From: Eubacterium sp.
GTDB lineage: Bacteria > Bacillota > Clostridia > Lachnospirales > Lachnospiraceae
Direction: 5' to 3'
NCBI GenBank assembly: GCA_021442545.1
Contig: JABUSX010000101.1
Span: 1-5,069 of the forward strand
Length of the DNA: 5,069 bases
The stretch's first letter is position 1. Every line of letters starts with the position of its first letter. Of this stretch, positions 1 to 3,642 are shown piece by piece. The notes under the pieces are model-generated. The model had not been told where the DNA came from. It searched no databases and worked only from the letters and a program-made list of their open reading frames with translations. The translations under genes and the position numbers were made by a program.

Positions 1-2
1 AC

Positions 3-1247
3 CTCAGTACGGATCTGACTTCCGAAGAGGCATCCGGCGAAGAGGGAACGGGTGAGACTGCAGACGGCATGGCTGCGGATGAGACCGGTGCTGAAGAAAT
101 AACGGAAGGAGAAAATGCTGCGGATCAGCAGATGTCCTCCTCATCCGCCACAAGTGCGGCTCTGACTGTGACCGATTTCCGGAATATTCTGCAGGATCTC
201 TATACCCGGGGGTACGTCCTGGTTGATGTAAACAGTCTGGCGGAGAAGTCACCGGAAGGATTTAAAGCGGCAGACATCAAGGTACCTGCCGGAAAGAAAC
301 CGCTTATCCTTTCCCAGCAGGATGCCAGCTATTCACAGAATAATGACGGCTTCCCGGTGGGGCTGACAAAAAGCAATTCCGGCGAGGTTCAGGCAGCGTA
401 TTTCAACAACAGCGGAAAGCTGGTAAGCGGATCTGTGGATGTTGTTCCGATCGTTGAAGAGTTTATTGATGATCATCCGGATTTTTCCTGCGAAAATGCC
501 CGCGGTATTATCGGTGTAACCGGATACAGAGGAATTTTGGGTTACCAGATCGAAGAGAACAAGGAGATTGTCAAAACGGTTCCGATCGTGGATGCCTATG
601 ACGAAACCTTGAATGCAGATGAAACCGTGAATGAAGCCGGAACATTGACTGCAGATGAAACTTTGAATGAAGCCGAAACCGTGGCTGCAGCTGCAGATGA
701 AACCTTGTATACAGATGAAACAGTGAATGCGGACGGAACCGTGAACACGGACGAAACCCTGAGTGCGGACGGAACCTCGAGTACGGGCGGAAGCGGAAAC
801 ACGGCCGGCAGCGGTACATCATCCGCAGGAAACAGCAAAGAATCTGCCGTGCTTCGGTCCAATAAAGAAGCTGCCCGCAAGCTGATCAGCAGTCTGAAGT
901 CATCCGGATGGCAGATCGCAAGCAGCGGATTTTCGGGTGTCAGCTACGGCAGTTCCGATGACATCGTAAGAGAAGATTCCGCAAAATGGAAGGAACTGGT
1001 TGAACCGATCACCGGCTCAACAGATCTTCTGCTTGTTCCCGGAGGGGCGGATATAGGAAACTGGAGCGGCTACACAACGGATAATACCAAGTATACGATT
1101 CTGAATCAGGCCGGCTTCAAAGAATTCTTTTTTGATAATGACGGTGCATTGTCATGGGCACAGATCACTCCCTCATATGTCCGGGAGAGTGTTCATACAA
1201 TAAACACATATTCCGATTATACTGTTCTGCAGCAACTTATGAATTAA
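3..1247 (+). CDS. Degenerate polysaccharide deacetylase-like (NodB fold) protein, 5' partial
   Basis: The reading frame is open from the left edge, so the true start lies upstream; the ATG at 69 is internal. Nothing can be said about a signal peptide. In order: an acidic Glu/Ala/Asp/Ser-rich stretch (about 3-145); a segment with TVTDF, LYTRGYVLVDVNSL and PAGKKPLILS (about 165-314); then VDVVPIVEEFIDDHPDF and GVTGYRGILGY (about 438-548); an acidic hexapeptide repeat (600-821); and a last part with SSLKSSGWQIAS, VPGGADIGNW and NQAGFKEFFFD. From memory, this order matches secreted clostridial polysaccharide-deacetylase-family proteins. Where those have an SQDDV-type motif, this protein has SQQDA (catalytic Asp replaced by Gln at 318-320, second Asp kept at 321-323). 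Where they have an HSxGH-type metal motif, it reads SGFSG (924-938), with both His gone. I infer a pseudoenzyme with a binding or structural role at the cell surface. Function is uncertain; the fold assignment is fairly secure. Confidence 0.75.
   Translation, partial: LSTDLTSEEASGEEGTGETADGMAADETGAEEITEGENAADQQMSSSSATSAALTVTDFRNILQDLYTRGYVLVDVNSLAEKSPEGFKAADIKVPAGKKPLILSQQDASYSQNNDGFPVGLTKSNSGEVQAAYFNNSGKLVSGSVDVVPIVEEFIDDHPDFSCENARGIIGVTGYRGILGYQIEENKEIVKTVPIVDAYDETLNADETVNEAGTLTADETLNEAETVAAAADETLYTDETVNADGTVNTDETLSADGTSSTGGSGNTAGSGTSSAGNSKESAVLRSNKEAARKLISSLKSSGWQIASSGFSGVSYGSSDDIVREDSAKWKELVEPITGSTDLLLVPGGADIGNWSGYTTDNTKYTILNQAGFKEFFFDNDGALSWAQITPSYVRESVHTINTYSDYTVLQQLMN
600..821 (+). repeat. 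18-bp tandem repeat encoding acidic hexapeptides
   Basis: About twelve units of 18 bp run in frame inside the deacetylase-like gene. Unit starts fall at 600, 618, 636, 654, 672, then after a 6-bp insertion (690-695) at 696, 714, 732, 750, 768, 786 and 804. The peptide consensus is D-E/G-T-L/V-N-A/T/E, with DNA consensus gatgaaaccttgaatgca. The last units drift to Gly/Ser/Thr. The array sits between the GYRGILGY segment and the helix leading to the lost HSxGH motif, where homologues I recall have only a short loop. It is probably a flexible acidic insertion. The six-residue period recalls left-handed beta-helix repeats, but the small-residue position does not match that motif well. Confidence 0.85.
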
Positions 1248-1271
1248 CCGGTACAGGGATCAAAGACGGAA

Positions 1272-1292
1272 GGGTTCTGTTCCGCAGAACCC
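1272..1292 (+). other. Perfect 8-bp hairpin in the gap before the lipoprotein gene
   Basis: GGGTTCTG (1272-1279) and CAGAACCC (1285-1292) are exact reverse complements around the 5-base loop TTCCG. It lies 24 bases after the deacetylase-like stop and 63 bases before the next start. No T-run follows (next bases GGATATCGG), so it does not fit a standard intrinsic terminator. It could be an mRNA stability or partial termination element, or a processing site between two cotranscribed genes. The hairpin is directly visible; its role is inference. Confidence 0.5.
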
Positions 1293-1339
1293 GGATATCG
1301 GATGCCGTATTGCGGGAAAAGATATTTCGGAAAATGAAA

Positions 1340-1344
1340 AGGAG
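1340..1344 (+). promoter_or_regulatory. Ribosome binding site of the lipoprotein gene
   Basis: AGGAG lies 11 bases before the ATG at 1356 in an A-rich context. It supports this start and the classic lipoprotein signal peptide that follows. I see no convincing -35/-10 pair in 1248-1339, so this gene may be read from upstream. Confidence 0.75.
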
Positions 1345-1355
1345 AATAAAATATT

Positions 1356-2657
1356 ATGAAAAAAATAAAAGCGGCACTTGTAATTCTGCTTGCAGGGACC
1401 ATGGTTTTTGCAGGCTGCGGCACTACGAAAGATACAACAAAAGCTTCCTCAAAGGCGTCATCAGCTTCTTCTTCAAAGGATTCCGAAGCGGCTTCATCCA
1501 AGGCTTCTTCGAAAGACACTTCAAAAGACACTTCGAAAGATTCCTCGAAAGCATCTTCAAAAGACTCTTCTGCGGAAAGCAAGGCGGATTCCTCAGCGTC
1601 CTCATCGTCAGCATCTTCTGCTGAAGCTGTGGTGGAGGAGATCCCGGTGATTTCCGGTGCATACGTAATATCGGAAATCGTTGACCTTGGAAATTACAAG
1701 GGTCTGAATATCACGATGGAAGACACGGAAGTGAAGGATGATGAGGTAGATGCCTATATCAGCAATCTGGTACAGCCGGTTGAAGTGGAAGACGAGAATA
1801 CGACAGTCAAGGAGGGGGATACGGCCAATATCGCCTATGTCGGAAAGATTGACGGAGAAGAATTCGAAGGCGGCACATCGCAGTCTGCTGATGTTGTGGT
1901 CGGATCCGATACCTTCATTCCCGGTTTTGAAGACGGACTGATCGGAATGAAGAAGGGGGAAACGAAAGATCTGAATCTGACCTTCCCTGAAAATTACGGA
2001 GATAAGGGCGGACAGGATGTTGTCTTTACCGTGACGGTCAATGCAATCAAACGGCCGGTGACGGTTGATGATGCATGGGTTGAAGAGTATACGCTCGGAG
2101 AGTACAAAACTCTCAAGGAATTCTGGGAGAGTACCCGTGAAAACCTGGAGAAGGATAAAAAGAATTATGCCGAATATATGGCAAAAACCAATGCCTGGCA
2201 GGAAATACTTCAGAATGCCGAAATAAAGGGATATCCGGAAGAACTTCTGAAAAAATATGCCGATGACTTTGATGCTTACGTTGATAAAGAAGCAGAAGCC
2301 TCCGGCATGGACCGCGAAGCCTTCCTTCAGGCCAGCGGAATGACAGAGGAAGTCTATAACGAATACAGAGATCAGTCGGCACGTGCACAGGTCAGAAATG
2401 AACTTGTACAGCAGGCTCTTGTCGAGGCGGAAGGCGTTAAAAAAGACAGTGATGAATATAAAGAAGAACTGCAGCGGCTTCTGGATGACCTGGGCATGAC
2501 AGAAGAGGAAGCCTATGAAAACTACGGCGCGGAGACGATCGAAATGAGCGTGCTCTGGGAGATCGCCATGGATAACATTCTTTCCTATTCCAACCTCGTT
2601 TCTTCGGCTGCTGCCGTCGTAGATGGCACCGGATCCGGAAAAGCGGTATCCGAGTGA
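1356..2657 (+). CDS. Trigger-factor-like FKBP-type prolyl isomerase lipoprotein
   Basis: 433 residues. The start is a Lys-rich n-region (MKKIKAAL), a hydrophobic core and a lipobox FAGC with Cys21, so the protein should be lipidated and anchored outside the membrane. Residues 22-92 are a Ser/Lys/Ala/Asp linker. Residues about 105-150 form a short alpha/beta lead-in (NYKGLNITMEDTEVKDDEVD) like the segment before the isomerase domain in trigger factor. Residues about 151-232 are an FKBP-type domain: VKEGDTANIAYVGKIDGEEF, then IPGFEDGLIGMKKGE and LTFPENYG. Residues about 236-415 are Glu/Lys-rich helices resembling the trigger factor C-terminal (SurA-like) chaperone arm. The ribosome-binding domain, with its GFRKGK-type loop, is absent; signal peptide and linker stand in its place. 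I infer a folding factor for exported proteins, similar in role to PrsA. The membrane-protein gene follows after 18 bases, suggesting an operon. Family assignment is strong; clients are unknown. Confidence 0.9.
   Translation: MKKIKAALVILLAGTMVFAGCGTTKDTTKASSKASSASSSKDSEAASSKASSKDTSKDTSKDSSKASSKDSSAESKADSSASSSSASSAEAVVEEIPVISGAYVISEIVDLGNYKGLNITMEDTEVKDDEVDAYISNLVQPVEVEDENTTVKEGDTANIAYVGKIDGEEFEGGTSQSADVVVGSDTFIPGFEDGLIGMKKGETKDLNLTFPENYGDKGGQDVVFTVTVNAIKRPVTVDDAWVEEYTLGEYKTLKEFWESTRENLEKDKKNYAEYMAKTNAWQEILQNAEIKGYPEELLKKYADDFDAYVDKEAEASGMDREAFLQASGMTEEVYNEYRDQSARAQVRNELVQQALVEAEGVKKDSDEYKEELQRLLDDLGMTEEEAYENYGAETIEMSVLWEIAMDNILSYSNLVSSAAAVVDGTGSGKAVSE
1440..1625 (+). repeat. Ser/Lys/Ala/Asp low-complexity linker with 12-bp repeats
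   Basis: This encodes residues 29-90 of the lipoprotein, directly after the lipidated Cys. The core (residues about 52-71) is a tandem S-K-D/A-T/S tetrapeptide, seen in DNA as repeats of the form tcgaaagacact with third-base changes. It should be an unfolded tether lifting the isomerase domain away from the membrane through the cell wall. Such regions vary in length between strains by slippage. Confidence 0.85.
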
Positions 2658-2663
2658 TCGATT

Positions 2664-2676
2664 TAAACCCGGTTTA
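2664..2676 (+). other. 13-bp dyad abutting the DUF4203 gene start, with no Shine-Dalgarno
   Basis: TAAACC-C-GGTTTA is a perfect dyad whose last base is the A of the ATG. As RNA it could form only a weak 5-bp stem (TAAAC/GTTTA, loop CCG). No GGAG-like sequence stands between the lipoprotein stop (2655-2657) and the ATG at 2676, and an in-frame TAA at 2664-2666 rules out an earlier start. Translation probably depends on ribosomes finishing the upstream gene. Whether the dyad matters is unknown; a 13-base dyad can arise by chance. Confidence 0.35.
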
Positions 2677-3269
2677 TGGACATTTCTGGAAATCTGAAAA
2701 CTATATCTGAAACCTTCTCGGCCGTTCTTCTGGTCGGAAGTATTCTGACAGCGGCAGCCCAATGTTTTTTCGGCTTCCGCTTTGTCAGGTTCTGGGTTTC
2801 TTTTGCCGGCGTTGTGCTGGGGCTTTTTTTCGGCTTCATGCTCTGGAAAAACGACCTGCTGCCGAAGGAACTTCCGGTCTTCGTTCCGATCCTGATCATG
2901 ATCGCGATCGGCGTGGTGCTGGGATTTCTGGCGAACAGGCTGATGAAAGTCGGCGTTTTCATATTCTGCGGTTTTGTCGCTTCAAACGCATTGTCCATGA
3001 CAAATATTCCGCAGGACGGCATTTTCATTTATCTGTATCCGATCCTGCAGGTGATCGTGTTTTTGCTGGTCGGTTTCATTGCGGTGCGTTTTATGCGGAC
3101 AGCCATTATTCTGGTCACGTCGATCGGCGGAGCCTGGACAGTGGCAAAAGGTCTTGCAGAGCTGCTTCCGCAGTATATCAACGGCGAGACGTATATGTTC
3201 GGCGTATTTGCACTGATGGCCGCAGCCGGGATCCTGATCCAGTTTCTGACAACAAAGAATAAGAAATAG
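2676..3269 (+). CDS. DUF4203/TMEM198-like polytopic membrane protein
   Basis: 197 residues, nearly all hydrophobic helices. Likely membrane segments are about 13-30, 37-57, 68-87, 90-106, 117-138, 142-160 and 173-192, which would give seven, with a Lys-rich tail (TTKNKK). An internal pattern recurs three times: R-F-V-R (35-38), R-L-M-K (88-91) and R-F-M-R (138-141). Each is followed by a Gly-rich hydrophobic helix. From memory this matches the DUF4203/TM198-like family, whose function in bacteria is not established. The ATG at 2676 is the only sensible start, because an in-frame stop lies 12 bases upstream and the next Met is at residue 54. The gene is 18 bases after the isomerase lipoprotein and lacks a Shine-Dalgarno, so cotranscription and coupled translation are likely. 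A transport or envelope role is possible but cannot be read from the sequence. Confidence 0.75.
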   Translation: MDISGNLKTISETFSAVLLVGSILTAAAQCFFGFRFVRFWVSFAGVVLGLFFGFMLWKNDLLPKELPVFVPILIMIAIGVVLGFLANRLMKVGVFIFCGFVASNALSMTNIPQDGIFIYLYPILQVIVFLLVGFIAVRFMRTAIILVTSIGGAWTVAKGLAELLPQYINGETYMFGVFALMAAAGILIQFLTTKNKK

Positions 3270-3322
3270 ATCGGAGACAGCATCGGCTGGAAGCAAAGCA
3301 AGACAGCAGCGGGTGAAACAAA

Positions 3323-3350
3323 GCAGCATGGCTGCTGATGAATAGCAGAA
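3323..3350 (+). repeat. Left flanking direct repeat of the array, with a hairpin
   Basis: This 28-base element matches 3543-3569 at about 24 of 28 positions with a one-base gap. It contains AGCAGC-ATG-GCTGCT (3322-3336), a perfect 6-bp stem with a 3-base loop. In the right copy one pair is lost and the stem becomes AGCAG/CTGCT around TATGG. Confidence 0.7.
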
Positions 3351-3353
3351 AGT

Positions 3354-3546
3354 CAGCGGGCGAAAAGCAGAATCATAAATGCAGCGGACGAAAAACGGAA
3401 CAGCAGCGGGTGAAAGCAAAATCTCACAGCAGCAGATGAAAACAGAACAGCAGCGGACAAAAAGCAGAATCACATAGCAGCGGACGGAAAACGGAACAGC
3501 AGCGGGTGAAAGCAAAATCGCATAGCGGCAGATGAAAACAGAGCAG
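3354..3546 (+). repeat. Higher-order tandem duplication, 97 bp then 96 bp
   Basis: Copy one is 3354-3450 and copy two is 3451-3546. Each holds four sub-units in the same order, with lengths 28, 22, 26 and 21 in the first and 27, 22, 26 and 21 in the second. Sub-unit pairs differ by 1 to about 5 bases: 3382-3403 against 3478-3499 by one base, and 3404-3429 against 3500-3525 by two. The copies therefore arose by duplication of a whole block after the sub-units had diverged. Confidence 0.85.
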
Positions 3547-3569
3547 TATGGCTGCTGACAATAACAGAA
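3543..3569 (+). repeat. Right flanking direct repeat of the array
   Basis: This is the partner of 3323-3350 and lies immediately after the second 96-bp copy, overlapping its last bases. Together they bracket the duplicated block as imperfect direct repeats about 220 bases apart. No transposase gene or terminal inverted repeats accompany them. Confidence 0.7.
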
Positions 3570-3612
3570 TTTATATGTAACCGTAAACTTTGATCAGTAT
3601 ATTTTTGAAATG
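3570..3612 (+). promoter_or_regulatory. Candidate malQ promoter region (AT-rich)
   Basis: After the array the composition turns abruptly AT-rich. TATATT at 3598-3603 resembles a -10 box (one mismatch to TATAAT) and lies about 40 bases before the malQ start. No good -35 hexamer stands at the expected distance; the best nearby (TGTAAC, 3576-3581) is poor. I see no clear catabolite-repression site. This is a weak call resting on composition and position. Confidence 0.25.
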
Positions 3613-3632
3613 CCGTATCACAGCGGCAGAAT

Positions 3633-3636
3633 GGAG
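3633..3636 (+). promoter_or_regulatory. Ribosome binding site deciding the malQ start
   Basis: GGAG lies 6 bases before the ATG at 3643. An in-frame ATG at 3631 overlaps this site and has no Shine-Dalgarno of its own, so 3643 is the better start. Confidence 0.7.
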
Positions 3637-3642
3637 TTTAAC

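Larger units (their letters stand above)
3304..3569 (+). repeat. Degenerate intergenic repeat array (CAGCGG...GAAAA units)
   Basis: The stretch is built from 21-28 bp units that mostly begin CAGCGG or CAGCAG, followed by an A-rich part with GAAA or AAAA. Unit starts within the core fall at 3354, 3382, 3404, 3430, 3451, 3478, 3500 and 3526, with an earlier unit at 3307. Unit lengths vary and no separate unique spacers are present, so this is not a CRISPR array. The same strand is purine-rich throughout, which leaves the opposite strand free of stops in one frame (see rejected items). Function unknown. Confidence 0.8.
3270..3642 (+). other. 373-bp gap without a convincing gene
   Basis: All three forward frames are broken by stops, and the longest forward stretch (about 32 codons from 3379) is itself made of repeat units. 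Most of the gap is the repeat array at 3304-3569. It is followed by an AT-rich stretch (3570-3612) that probably holds the malQ promoter, then the malQ ribosome site. No standard terminator (stem plus T-run) is visible after the membrane-protein gene. Confidence 0.7.

Noticed and set aside
69..71. ATG at 69 as the start of the deacetylase-like protein
   Set aside because: The frame is open to the window edge, there is no Shine-Dalgarno before this ATG, and a signal peptide would be missing.
571..880. Two overlapping reverse-strand frames with repetitive peptides
   Set aside because: Both are shadows of the 18-bp repeat array in the deacetylase-like gene.
1272..1292. Intrinsic transcription terminator
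   Set aside because: The stem is good but no T-run follows, so it is listed only as a hairpin of unknown role.
1244..1582. Reverse-strand Glu/Ser/Phe-rich frame
   Set aside because: It mirrors the Ser/Lys linker repeats of the lipoprotein in another frame.
1608..2762. 384-residue reverse-strand frame opposite the lipoprotein gene
   Set aside because: It is entirely antisense to a gene with clear family motifs and has no recognisable domain or good ribosome site.
3379..3477. Small forward ORF of about 32 codons within the array
   Set aside because: It is made only of repeat units and lacks a Shine-Dalgarno. The corresponding frame in the other copy is broken by a stop, so there is no sign of coding selection.
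2982..3515. 177-residue reverse-strand frame, Cys/Leu/Phe-rich, covering the repeat array
   Set aside because: It is open only because the purine-rich repeats lack reverse stops. It runs antisense into the DUF4203-like gene, and its Cys-rich peptide is a translation of CAGCAG-type repeats.
3304..3569. CRISPR array
   Set aside because: Unit lengths vary from 21 to 28 bp, there is no constant repeat alternating with unique spacers, and no cas gene is present.
3304..3569. Insertion sequence or other mobile element
   Set aside because: No transposase, terminal inverted repeats or target-site duplication is visible. The flanking direct repeats look like members of the array itself.
3631..3633. 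Alternative malQ start four codons upstream
   Set aside because: It overlaps the GGAG ribosome site and has no site of its own; 3643 has ideal spacing.
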